Origin: Coprococcus_C sp934318045
GTDB lineage: Bacteria; Bacillota; Clostridia; Lachnospirales; Lachnospiraceae
Direction: 5' to 3'
NCBI GenBank assembly: GCA_934318045.1
Contig: CAKREY010000002.1
Span: forward strand, 124,001-188,000
DNA: 64,000 nt
Part shown: positions 9,158 through 17,366 of the stretch, one piece after another
Position numbering within the stretch: position 1 is the first letter of the stretch
Layout of the letters: each line of letters begins with the position of its first letter
The notes under the pieces: generated by a model
The model's database searches: none
Told to the model about the DNA's origin: nothing
The model's input: the letters and a program-made list of their open reading frames with translations, nothing else
Position numbers and translations under genes: made by a program

Positions 9158-9289
9158 TCACCTATTTCCTTTATTGTATCCTCCGTATACATTGATGTCG
9201 CATCTTTCGAATACATTTTTGATTTCCTGCTCATTTCCAGCCTCTACCAATTGCTTAAAATCCTTCGGTAACGTCTTTCTCTTTGCCAT
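9158..9289 (-). pseudogene. Truncated ankyrin-repeat protein N-terminus
   Basis: The frame begins MAKRKTLPKDFKQLVEAGN and runs EIKNVFERCDINVYGGYNKGNR then stops. This is the characteristic beginning of a family of small bacterial ankyrin-repeat proteins. In intact members the GGYNK segment continues into repeats totalling roughly 200 residues, all of which are missing here. An AAGGAG site precedes the start (a second ATG lies at 9298). It is too short to be in standard ORF lists. The break sits exactly where the DUF6572-like gene begins, suggesting a deletion joined the two. Confidence 0.6.
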
Positions 9290-9344
9290 AGTACCCATTC
9301 TCCTTTCCGAATTCAGAACTATATCAAAATAGCTTTCATCATTT

Positions 9345-9938
9345 TTACTTAATTATAGATTCAATTCCTTTTAAATCATCTATTTTTATAATAGGAATAA
9401 CAGCTTTATCGTAATTATCAAATCCATTGAACAAACTTATTAGTTCGTAACCTATCAACCTCAATTCACGAGCAATCACATTACTTTGTAAAATATCATA
9501 ATTGATTTCTTCATGAATCTCCTTCCCATTTAAACAGTAGTTTTGTAATTCTTCCTGATACATCCGAACCAATAAAGTCAAATCTAACTGTTTCTCACAT
9601 CCAATATCGGATAATATACGATTAATCCCCTTCGTAAACTGCTCCATGGACACCTCACCATCCAAATGAAACAGGAACCCCCGATCAATTAATGCATCAA
9701 CCCATGCATCATAGAACTCATTAAATGCATCTTCTGTATTATTTTCCATTAATAATCGATACTCAGGCAGAACTGTGATGTCATATCTTGAATTAGTGAT
9801 AATCTCATTAAAAAACTTATACAAATTTATGTCAGTTGTCTCTTCTTCATAAACAATGTCATAGCCATCATAATCACAGGCAATATCAAATAAATCTTTT
9901 CTTTTTTTCGTACCATGTAATAACTTTAGAAAGCTCAT
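9345..9938 (-). CDS. Hypothetical acidic protein in immunity-like cluster
   Basis: 197 residues, acidic, mostly helical by composition, with no signal peptide or membrane segment. It has a good ribosome site (GGAGG, about 7 bases before ATG) and begins 15 bases after the stop of the gene at 9953, so the two are co-transcribed. I do not recognise the family. Size, acidity and company (DUF6572-like, ankyrin fragment) fit an immunity or antitoxin-type protein, but this is context only. Confidence 0.6.
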   Translation of the reverse strand: MSFLKLLHGTKKRKDLFDIACDYDGYDIVYEEETTDINLYKFFNEIITNSRYDITVLPEYRLLMENNTEDAFNEFYDAWVDALIDRGFLFHLDGEVSMEQFTKGINRILSDIGCEKQLDLTLLVRMYQEELQNYCLNGKEIHEEINYDILQSNVIARELRLIGYELISLFNGFDNYDKAVIPIIKIDDLKGIESIIK

Positions 9939-9952
9939 GATCCATCCTCCGC

Positions 9953-10324
9953 TTAAACTAATATCTCCGCATTATTAATATCCACACAATCAGTAATCAT
10001 TTCAGTCCACTTATTCAAAATCCATTCTTTGTTAATACAATGAGGATTTCCATCTAACATAGATTCTTCTGGAAATATGTATTCTAGTTGTCCTGCGTCA
10101 TAACCGGTTATACAATATAACGCCATTGAAGAACAATTACTATCATTTGAAAGATAACCATAATTTTTACAACCGCTATATTCTTCAGACAAGTATTCCT
10201 CTGCATATGACAATGCTAATTTCTTGTCACTTAGCAGCAAATCTAAGAGCATTTTTTTCTTGGATAGTTTTGAGAAATCCATTCCAAAAAAATCTAAAAC
10301 AATATAATCCGGTAACGCAAGCAT
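9953..10324 (-). CDS. Hypothetical acidic protein in immunity-like cluster
   Basis: 123 residues, acidic, with several cysteines (SGCKNYGYLSNDSNCSSMALYC) that look structural rather than a metal motif. Ribosome site GGAGGG lies 5 bases before the ATG. It is followed 15 bases later by the gene at 9345-9938. No recognised family. The preceding gene in the same direction is the broken gene at 10452-10899. Confidence 0.6.
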   Translation of the reverse strand: MLALPDYIVLDFFGMDFSKLSKKKMLLDLLLSDKKLALSYAEEYLSEEYSGCKNYGYLSNDSNCSSMALYCITGYDAGQLEYIFPEESMLDGNPHCINKEWILNKWTEMITDCVDINNAEILV

Positions 10325-10451
10325 AGTATCCCTCCATTCTTTGTCTTATTTTGTATTATCTGCCACGTTTAATAACCTCTGTTAGGTTGTAGATACTTTT
10401 TCTCTTGAGCCCATAAAATAAGTTATGACTTCAAAAAGTCTGTTTGATATT

Positions 10452-10899
10452 TCAAACAAGATATTTAGAAACTATGTAGCTTACGACAGCCCCTAATACA
10501 AAGAAGATAAAATTCACTGCAACTCCTTGCCAAAAACTTTTCTGACTCTCTCTTTGCAATTCTCTATTTATCGTGGTTCTGACTCTCTCTTTGCAATTCT
10601 CTATTTAACGTGGTTCTGACTACTTCAACCTGTTCTTCCGTTAAACTTATAATTGTTTCTGCTTGTTCTGCTTATTCCTTTAGTTTTTCAACCATCTTAA
10701 CTCTTTCTTCTAATTCAGCCTGCAATCAACCTAACTCTTGAACAGAACTTTCAAGCATTGTTGACACGTTTTTGATTCGAGATGTTATATTATCCTCTTT
10801 ACTTTCCCTTTTTCTTTTCAAAATAGTAAAAACAACTTCATAAACAATGGATGAACTCACTCCTAATATTCCCGATAAAAGTGTTATAATTATTTCCAA
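10452..10899 (-). pseudogene. Broken gene for a membrane-anchored coiled-coil protein
   Basis: Reading from a TTG at 10899 (GAGGGG 8 bases upstream), the frame gives a hydrophobic N-terminus (IIITLLSGILGVSSSIVYEVVF), then a coiled coil, and ends with a second membrane segment (VNFIFFVLGAVVSYIV) before TGA at 10452. Two internal stops interrupt it: TGA after SSVQELG (probably a former Trp) and TAA after KMVEKLKE (probably a former Gln). A 37-base tandem duplication then shifts the frame, and removing one copy restores it. The intact protein would have had about 135 residues. Its former function is unknown. Confidence 0.7.
10541..10614. repeat. 37-base tandem duplication
   Basis: Two adjacent copies (10541-10577 and 10578-10614) differ at one base. 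The unit is not a multiple of three and lies inside the broken coiled-coil gene, where it causes a frameshift. The near identity suggests a recent event. Confidence 0.9.
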
Positions 10900-11087
10900 A
10901 TATATTACCCCTCATCTCTTATCAAAACTACTTTCGCCATTCCCTGAAATTTGACCATATCTTTCTCTTTTGCGAAAAAGTATCCCTTTTGCCAAAATGT
11001 ATATCACTTGGTTCCCAAATATCTATCCCCTGGGGTAAGCCAGTGTGAGATGGTACGCCAATAACTATCTATATATTCTTGCCTCCT

Positions 11088-11268
11088 CTAACTCGCAAGC
11101 CATATTGGGTGTCCAGATTGGTACAATTTTTGAATGGATGCTATCGTTTTTACGTTTACCGCAAACGCCATGAACGACTTTCTGAGATTTCCGCTTTGAT
11201 ATCCACCAAGAACTAAGACAACTTTGAGTGCTAGAGTTATCGCTCCATCCACAAGGCTATATTTTGAC
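11088..11268 (-). other. Possible decayed reading frame in a gene-free stretch
   Basis: Between 10900 and 11348 there is no intact gene. One minus-strand frame is open for about 55 codons to a TAG at 11088 and has protein-like composition (GAITLALKVVLVLGGYQSG), but lacks a start codon with a ribosome site. It may be a remnant of a lost gene in this decaying region. I could not assign it. Confidence 0.2.
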
Positions 11269-11348
11269 CGTTATTTCAATTCATAATATTTAGATCGGAA
11301 CATCTTTTTTGTTACATTTCAATTTCATAAGCAAACCATAAATTATTC

Positions 11349-12614
11349 TTATAACATTCTCCTTTCTATCACGTTGCCAGCTTTTCCATCATTTAAAACA
11401 TCAATCACCTCAATATAGCTTAAATCAAAGCATTTTGTAAACGACTGTAAAATAGGAAGCATATCAGATAAATATGGATCACCAAATGGATACGGGTACG
11501 CATCGTGAATATGTTCTGTATCTGGTCCGCAAAAGAATACATAACTTTTTCCTTCACTAACACTACTTTTAAAACATATTCCATCATAATGTTTGCTTCT
11601 CAAATATTCTGCGATTACTTGTGTCGCAACATAATCGTAAGAGTGATCTTCCACTTTATCGTCAACTGGCATTGTGATTTCATTCACAAAACTTTTCAAA
11701 AATGAAGATATCCACCGCCCATCATGATTATAATCATCTTCAAAAATACTTCCTGCCCTATAAAAAGAACTTCTTGAAAAGTCAATAATCTGTAACGAAT
11801 CCTTTAATTTAAACTCAGCTACAACTGCCCTTTTCCCATTAAGACGACACTCAGCAAACGCAGTGTCCTTGTCTCCTGCAACATATAAATATGATATTCC
11901 TGCAGGGCTCATTCTATTTGTCTTTGCTTTATTATATGGTGCGGGACCCATCTCTTTATATGGATCTATTCCAGTGATATCCTTAATGGAATCATCCTGC
12001 TCTCTCGCACGATAGAATATCGTACCTATATCGATATCCGTAATAAAATCATAAAGATATGTGTTTATTTTTTCCAAGCATTTGTTGCGAATTTCAAGAC
12101 CATCTACATCGAAAAATCTATTGTAATGTTTAATTGTGTGCTTAAATAACTCCCAGTTATAATATATTTGCGTTGCCTCTAAACCATATAAATCATCTTT
12201 AACTACAAAACATTCTATATCAATATCATAAAAAGGATTATAAGCCCCATCCTTTTGCTCTTCATATGATAATAACCCTAAAAATAATTCATCAAGCAGC
12301 GCATCACTGTCTGTAATATCTGCAAATACCTCCTCTTCCATCAATATTTCTCTAACTGAATATACTGTTGCCTCTTTTCCATCTGGTCCTAAATACATTT
12401 CGTCTTCACTATCGTACATAGCCCCGGTGCCTTCATCAATATATTCATATGCTTTTTCTAAACATGAACACATATACTCCCCTAATGTTCTTGGTGATAT
12501 TAGTGATACATTATGCGAACCACAATATTCGCACTCTCCCACAATACTACTATTCTCCTGAATAAATTTTTTAATCGCTTCGTTTGAAAAACATTCCTCA
12601 CAACAATATGACAT
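11349..12614 (-). CDS. HEPN/RES N-terminal plus RES-domain protein, putative NAD-degrading toxin
   Basis: 421 residues. The N-terminus has a zinc-ribbon-like pair (C5-x2-C8 and C28-x2-C31), then a helical HEPN/RES N-terminal region to about 190. The RES domain follows: R202 in TIFYRARE, the RMSPAGISYLYVAGD segment (about 234-248), E255 in TAFAEC and serines 350-351 in CFKSSVSEGKSYVFF, matching the R/E/S residues of RES enzymes. RES toxins such as MbcT degrade NAD+. Ribosome site AGGGGAGAT precedes the start. Usual partners are Xre/MbcA-type antitoxins, and none is adjacent. It could be self-restrained by its N-terminal domain, abortive-infection related, or orphaned. Confidence 0.75.
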   Translation of the reverse strand: MSYCCEECFSNEAIKKFIQENSSIVGECEYCGSHNVSLISPRTLGEYMCSCLEKAYEYIDEGTGAMYDSEDEMYLGPDGKEATVYSVREILMEEEVFADITDSDALLDELFLGLLSYEEQKDGAYNPFYDIDIECFVVKDDLYGLEATQIYYNWELFKHTIKHYNRFFDVDGLEIRNKCLEKINTYLYDFITDIDIGTIFYRAREQDDSIKDITGIDPYKEMGPAPYNKAKTNRMSPAGISYLYVAGDKDTAFAECRLNGKRAVVAEFKLKDSLQIIDFSRSSFYRAGSIFEDDYNHDGRWISSFLKSFVNEITMPVDDKVEDHSYDYVATQVIAEYLRSKHYDGICFKSSVSEGKSYVFFCGPDTEHIHDAYPYPFGDPYLSDMLPILQSFTKCFDLSYIEVIDVLNDGKAGNVIERRML

Positions 12615-13086
12615 ATCTAAATCTCCCCTCTTTTACAGTCAACAATAGCAACCTTCTTGATGGCTTTTATTCCATTCTTCCTAACTTATCACACTCTTTC
12701 TATTCTTTTTATTTTACCTCTAAAAGCGTATCATCTCAACTCTCTCACCATCACCGATATCTTTTGCGAATAATACATCTGCAAAATTTCTTCATATTCC
12801 CGTTCTTGCTCCCACACAACTATCAAAAACGGCACCTCATATTGCTACAAAGTGCCAAATCTCCCATTTTTTGCTTCAAATTATCATTCCCTCAACTCGA
12901 CCTGCAAATATCCAACCTGTCTACTCAACCTACCCATTTTGCAAGCCGTCAACTCAACCCTCCGTCATTTTTTCATGTAGATATGTTTCCCCTAACAGCA
13001 AACTTCTCATTTTTCGGTCGTGTTACCCTGTGTCCAAAATCCGCTTCACCTCGGAAATCCCTTGTTTTCAAGCCTTTTTCGTACAT
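12615..13086. other. Gene-free stretch with short degenerate repeats
   Basis: No supportable gene. On the minus strand, between about 12840 and 12965, a roughly 28-base unit recurs loosely (TTGAGTTGACGG, TTGAGTAGACAGG, TCGAGTTGAGGG, with TTGCAAAATGGG and TTGGATATTTGC spacers). The open plus-strand frame across it has low-complexity F/S-rich translation and no ribosome site. Confidence 0.35.
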
Positions 13087-14469
13087 CTACTTCTCGACTT
13101 TTGACATCAACACGACCGTCTCCACATGTCCCCCTTGGCAAAATTGATCCACGACCGCAACCTTCTCGACCTGATAACCAAGTTCGCCCATGCGCTTCAC
13201 ATCTCTGGCAAGCGTTGCCGGATCACAACTCACGTAGACCATCCGCTTTGGCTGCATATCTGCGATTGTCTGTAATAATGTCTCATCGCAGCCCTTGCGT
13301 GGCGGATCAACGACAATCACATCCGCATATACGCCATGTTCCTTGTATTCGGCTGGAAGCACTTCTTCTGCCTTGCCAACGAAGAACTGCACATTTTCGA
13401 TGCCGTTGATCTGCGCATTTACCTTTGCATCGGCGATTGCCTGTGGGACGATTTCCACGCCATACACCTTCGCCGCCTTTTTGCTCAGGAACAAAGAAAT
13501 AGTTCCGATACCGCAGTACAGATCCCAGACTGTCTCCCCGCCTTGCAGATCTGCATATTCCAAGGCTTTGTCATACAGTTTTTTTGTCTGCACCGGGTTT
13601 ACCTGATAAAACGACAATGGTGATATCTGATATTTCACATCACCGATATAATCCGTAATATAATCCTGTCCCCATAAGGTCTTGCATGTATCTCCCAGAA
13701 TCCGGTTCGTCTTCTCCTGATTGATATTGATGCTGATACTCGTCATTCCATCGATCTGGCGCAACCGCTCTACCAGCGCGTCCGCATGTGGCAGCTTCGT
13801 GCCATTGATAATCAGGCACACCATGATCTCGCCGGTCGTAAACCCAACTCTTGTCAGGATATGGCGCATCAAACCAGTATGTGTCTCCTCGTCATACGTA
13901 GAAATATTGTATTCCTGCAGGAAATCCCGCACACACCGGATAATCGCATCATTGCCCTCCGCCTGAATATCGCAATGCGGCGTGTCAATGATCGTATGCG
14001 TTCTGCCTGCATAAAATCCGGTTACAACCTTTCCTTCCTTGTCCCGTCCCACCGGGAACTGCGCTTTGTTCCGGTAATTCCACGGATTTTCCATGCCGAT
14101 AATCGGCTCCATCAGATCTTCCGGATGCTCGATTCCACCGATACGTGAAAGACAGTTCTTAACTTTGTTCCATTTATAATCAAGCTGTTTTTCGTAGCTG
14201 ACATGCTGCAAGGTACAGCCTCCGCATGGTCTTGCCACCGGGCATTTCGGTTCTACGCGATATGGTGACGGTTTAATTACTTCCACCAACCGCGCATACA
14301 CATACTGCTTTTTGACCTTCGTGATTGCGGCACGGATCGTATCGCCCATCACGGCATCCTTCACGAATACTGCGATGCTTCTGCCGTCCTCAGTCGCTAC
14401 ATGTCCGATTCCTTCGCCGTCTGTTCCCATATCCTCTATCACTAATTCTATGCTATCGTTTTTCTTCAC
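13087..14469 (-). CDS. rlmD: 23S rRNA (uracil-5-)-methyltransferase, RlmD/RumA family
   Basis: 460 residues. An N-terminal TRAM domain (1-60) is followed by the iron-sulfur cysteine region CPVARPCGGCTLQHV, and by the SAM-dependent methyltransferase domain with DLYCGIGTISLFL, VDPPRKGCD and the catalytic-Cys motif YVSCDPATLARDVKRM. This set defines the RlmD/RlmCD/TrmA family, which methylates uracil C5 in rRNA or tRNA using SAM. Firmicutes usually have more than one paralogue, so which uridine (U1939 and/or U747) is modified cannot be told. It is transcribed divergently from the YitT gene across a large palindrome. Confidence 0.88.
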   Translation of the reverse strand: MKKNDSIELVIEDMGTDGEGIGHVATEDGRSIAVFVKDAVMGDTIRAAITKVKKQYVYARLVEVIKPSPYRVEPKCPVARPCGGCTLQHVSYEKQLDYKWNKVKNCLSRIGGIEHPEDLMEPIIGMENPWNYRNKAQFPVGRDKEGKVVTGFYAGRTHTIIDTPHCDIQAEGNDAIIRCVRDFLQEYNISTYDEETHTGLMRHILTRVGFTTGEIMVCLIINGTKLPHADALVERLRQIDGMTSISININQEKTNRILGDTCKTLWGQDYITDYIGDVKYQISPLSFYQVNPVQTKKLYDKALEYADLQGGETVWDLYCGIGTISLFLSKKAAKVYGVEIVPQAIADAKVNAQINGIENVQFFVGKAEEVLPAEYKEHGVYADVIVVDPPRKGCDETLLQTIADMQPKRMVYVSCDPATLARDVKRMGELGYQVEKVAVVDQFCQGGHVETVVLMSKVEK

Positions 14470-14595
14470 TTTCGTTCCTCTTTTTACCTAAACTATATTT
14501 ATAAATTCAACTAATCATAGTATACTATATTTATAATTTGAAGAAAAGAAACAAATAATCAAACATCAAGATGTTCTGTAATTTGTAGATATATG

Positions 14596-14814
14596 GTTGT
14601 ATTTCATTGCAGTAATATGGATATGTTTGGAACTTAGAAGTTCTTGATGTTCTGAGTATAATCAGCAATGTTTGAACACGATGTTCAAACAAGCCGCCAC
14701 TGAGCCACGGATGGCGAATTGGCGGCGGTTGCGTACAATTACAACTATCTATATCAGAACATCTAGTACTTCTTAGTTTCAATACATCTTATATTACTGC
14801 AATGAAATAGCAAC
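14596..14814. repeat. Long nested palindromic element
   Basis: Arms of about 64 bases at 14596-14660 and 14751-14814 are complementary at roughly 85 percent, including an exact TTTCATTGCAGTAATAT/ATATTACTGCAATGAAA pair and GATGTTCTGA/TCAGAACATC. Inside lie a perfect TGTTTGAAC/GTTCAAACA hairpin (14669-14691) and GCCGCC/GGCGGC (about 14693-14726). It occupies the whole divergent region between rlmD and the YitT gene. It may be a non-autonomous mobile element or a structured RNA. No transposase is present. Confidence 0.7.
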
Positions 14815-14853
14815 ATATTCACAAATTCCACACACCGCAAAGGAGGGTTCACC

Positions 14854-15732
14854 ATGTTCCAGTCCATTGAATACAAACACCCGAAATTCTATCAGGTATT
14901 CCGGATCTTCATCGTTATCCTCGCGTCCATCATCTTCGCATGGAATCTGTGCTGTTTCGCACGTCCTGCGGGATTATTTCCGGGCGGTTTCTCCGGATTA
15001 TCTCTGCTTCTGCAGGAGATCTTCCAGAAATTCCTGCACATTCATGTTCCATACACACTGCTGAATGTCCTGTTAAATATCATCCCAGTCTACATCGGGT
15101 TCAAATTCATCGGACGGAAATTCACACTCTACTCGATTCTCACGATCATTCTGTCGAGTATTTTCGTCGACATACTGCCTGCCTATGTATTTACACAGGA
15201 CGCCATGCTGAACAGTGTGTTCGGCGGTCTGATCAACGGATTCGCCATCAGTCTGTGTCTAAATGTCGGCACAACAACCGGCGGTACAGACTTCATCAGC
15301 ATCTATCTGTCCCAGCGCAAAGGAATTGATGCCTGGAACTATATATTATTTGGAAATGTCATGCTGCTGATTCTGGCCGGTTACCTCTTCGGCTGGTCGA
15401 TTGCGCTTTATTCGATCATCTTCCAGTTCTGCAGCACACAGGCGATTCAGATTCTTTATAAACGATACAAAAAAGAAACATTATTTATCATCTCGGATTA
15501 CTCCGAACAGATCTATAAAGCAATACGGGAAACAACCAACCACGACGCCACGCTGTTTCAGGGCATCGGCTGTTATGAAGAAAAAGAGAAAACTTTGATT
15601 TACTCTGTCATCAACACAGAAGCAAAACGCCAGCTCATTCCTCTGATTCGTTCGATTGATCCACATGCGTTTATCAATATCGTCAAAACCGAAGAACTCG
15701 CTGGCAGATTTCATGATATACCAAATGATTAG
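14854..15732 (+). CDS. YitT family membrane protein (DUF161 + DUF2179)
   Basis: 292 residues. About five transmembrane helices in residues 12-195 form the YitT/DUF161 region (FARPAGLFPGGFSGLSLL, GTTTGGTDFISIYLSQRKG), followed by a soluble C-terminal DUF2179 domain (ETLFIISDYSEQIYKAI). Function is not established; transport is assumed. Strong ribosome site AAAGGAGGG precedes the ATG. The stop overlaps the end of coaBC by 4 bases, so the two genes converge without a visible terminator between them. Confidence 0.88.
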   Translation: MFQSIEYKHPKFYQVFRIFIVILASIIFAWNLCCFARPAGLFPGGFSGLSLLLQEIFQKFLHIHVPYTLLNVLLNIIPVYIGFKFIGRKFTLYSILTIILSSIFVDILPAYVFTQDAMLNSVFGGLINGFAISLCLNVGTTTGGTDFISIYLSQRKGIDAWNYILFGNVMLLILAGYLFGWSIALYSIIFQFCSTQAIQILYKRYKKETLFIISDYSEQIYKAIRETTNHDATLFQGIGCYEEKEKTLIYSVINTEAKRQLIPLIRSIDPHAFINIVKTEELAGRFHDIPND

Positions 15733-16922
15733 TTTATCTTTGCAACGATTTCATCCAATATCGCATTTGCGACATCTTCTTTGCTCATCAGAGGGAGTTC
15801 TTTTTCTCCCTCTTTTGTTATGAGTGTCATAATATTCGTATCTACGCCGAATCCGGCGCCTGCTACCTTCAGGTTGTTTGCAGCAACCATGTCAATATGC
15901 TTCTTCTCTAACTTCTTCTTTGAATTTTCTACCATATGCTCTGTCTCCATAGAAAATCCGCAGATAAACTGTCCGTCCTTCTTATGCTCGCCAAGATATG
16001 CCAGAATATCCTTTGTTCTTGTAAGCGGAATAGTCATGCTGCCATCCTGCTTTTTAATCTTTTCCTCGCTGACATTTTCCGGACGGTAATCGGCAACCGC
16101 CGCTGCCTTGATGATGATATCCATGTCCGCGCTCCGGCTTGTCACTGCCTCATACATATCTTCCGCTGTAACAACCTTCACCATATCGACAAACAATGGA
16201 TCCTCCAGATTCGTCGGTCCAGCCACGAGTGTAACTTCGGCGCCACGAAATGCCGCCATGCGTGCCAATGCATACCCCATCTTGCCGGTCGAATGATTCG
16301 TGATATAACGGACCGGATCGATAGACTCCTGTGTGGCACCCGCTGTCACAAGCACCTTCTTACCTGCAAGGTCTTTGTCCATTGCGCAGGCACGGATAAT
16401 ATAATCCACAAGTACATGCTCCGGTGGAAGCTTTCCTTTGCCGATATCCCGGCAAGCCAGATATCCTTCGTCAGCCTCGATGATTTCATATCCATAGGAG
16501 GCAAGTTTCTTCATATTATCCTGCACAATCGGATTCTCATACATATGTACATTCATGGATGGAGCAAGCATAACCGGACAGGTTGCAGGAAGCACACAGG
16601 TTGTGAGCATATCATCCGCAATTCCATTCGCGATCTTGCCAACTACATCCGCACTTGCAGGTGCGATCAAAATTGCATCCGCCTGCGTGCCAAGCGCGAT
16701 ATGCGGTACATGCAGTTCCATGCAACGGTCAAATGTATCTGTATAACAGTGGTTTCCTGTCAGTACTTCAAATGTCTCCGGTGTGATAAAATGTGTCGCA
16801 TTCTCTGTCATCACAACATGGATGTCTGCATGCAGCTTGGAAAGCATGCTTGCAACATTCGCCATCTTGTAGGCTGCGATACCACCACTCACACCGAGCA
16901 CGATCTTCTTTCCTGTAAGCAT
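15729..16922 (-). CDS. coaBC: Bifunctional phosphopantothenoylcysteine decarboxylase/ligase
   Basis: 397 residues. The N-terminal CoaC flavoprotein domain (about 1-180) shows GVSGGIAAYK, LIAPASADVVGKIANGIADD and the PSMNVHMYENP substrate-recognition motif. The C-terminal CoaB domain shows VLVTAGATQESIDPVRYITNHSTGKMG and KAAAVADYRPE. The enzyme joins cysteine to 4'-phosphopantothenate and decarboxylates it, two successive steps to CoA. It is the last gene of the pan operon, starting 27 bases after panD, so the operon carries pantothenate through two further CoA steps. CoaA/CoaX, coaD and coaE are not in the window. Confidence 0.95.
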   Translation of the reverse strand: MLTGKKIVLGVSGGIAAYKMANVASMLSKLHADIHVVMTENATHFITPETFEVLTGNHCYTDTFDRCMELHVPHIALGTQADAILIAPASADVVGKIANGIADDMLTTCVLPATCPVMLAPSMNVHMYENPIVQDNMKKLASYGYEIIEADEGYLACRDIGKGKLPPEHVLVDYIIRACAMDKDLAGKKVLVTAGATQESIDPVRYITNHSTGKMGYALARMAAFRGAEVTLVAGPTNLEDPLFVDMVKVVTAEDMYEAVTSRSADMDIIIKAAAVADYRPENVSEEKIKKQDGSMTIPLTRTKDILAYLGEHKKDGQFICGFSMETEHMVENSKKKLEKKHIDMVAANNLKVAGAGFGVDTNIMTLITKEGEKELPLMSKEDVANAILDEIVAKIN

Positions 16923-16949
16923 AATGTTCCTCCTAGTCCAAGGTATATT

Positions 16950-17339
16950 TCACATATCCTCTAGTCTACCATGTTTCTCGTAATTTGTCAGTCTCGAAAT
17001 CTTATTCTCCTCATCCACAAATACAACCTTCGGCTTATGTGTCTGTACCTCTTCCGGCGTCATATCTGCATAACACATAATGATGATCTTATCTCCGACA
17101 CACACCTGTCTTGCGGCAGCGCCGTTTAAGCAGATCATGCCGCTCTCACGCTCACCGGCGATCACATACGTCTCGAAACGGTTTCCATTTTCGATATCGA
17201 CGATCTGCACCTTCTCATATTCAAAGATGCCAGCCGCCTCCATCAGTGCCTCATCGATTGTGATGCTGCCGACGTACTGCAGTTCCGCCTGCTTTACCGT
17301 TGCGCGATGTATTTTACTTTTCAGCATATTGACTGTCAT
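16950..17339 (-). CDS. panD: Aspartate 1-decarboxylase
   Basis: 129 residues, close to the usual 126. The self-cleavage site is Gly24-Ser25 in LQYVGSITID; Ser25 becomes the pyruvoyl cofactor. HRATVKQAEL and the GAAARQV segment (NGAAARQVCVGDKIII) are typical. It makes beta-alanine for PanC. Ribosome site AAGGAG precedes the ATG. It sits between panC and coaBC on the same strand with 27 bases on either side. Confidence 0.96.
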   Translation of the reverse strand: MTVNMLKSKIHRATVKQAELQYVGSITIDEALMEAAGIFEYEKVQIVDIENGNRFETYVIAGERESGMICLNGAAARQVCVGDKIIIMCYADMTPEEVQTHKPKVVFVDEENKISRLTNYEKHGRLEDM

Positions 17340-17366
17340 ACATGTATCTCCTTTTTTATCTAACTC

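Noticed and set aside
12584..13147. 187-codon plus-strand open frame
   Set aside because: F/S-rich low-complexity translation, no ribosome site, overlaps the start of the RES gene and the end of rlmD on the opposite strand.
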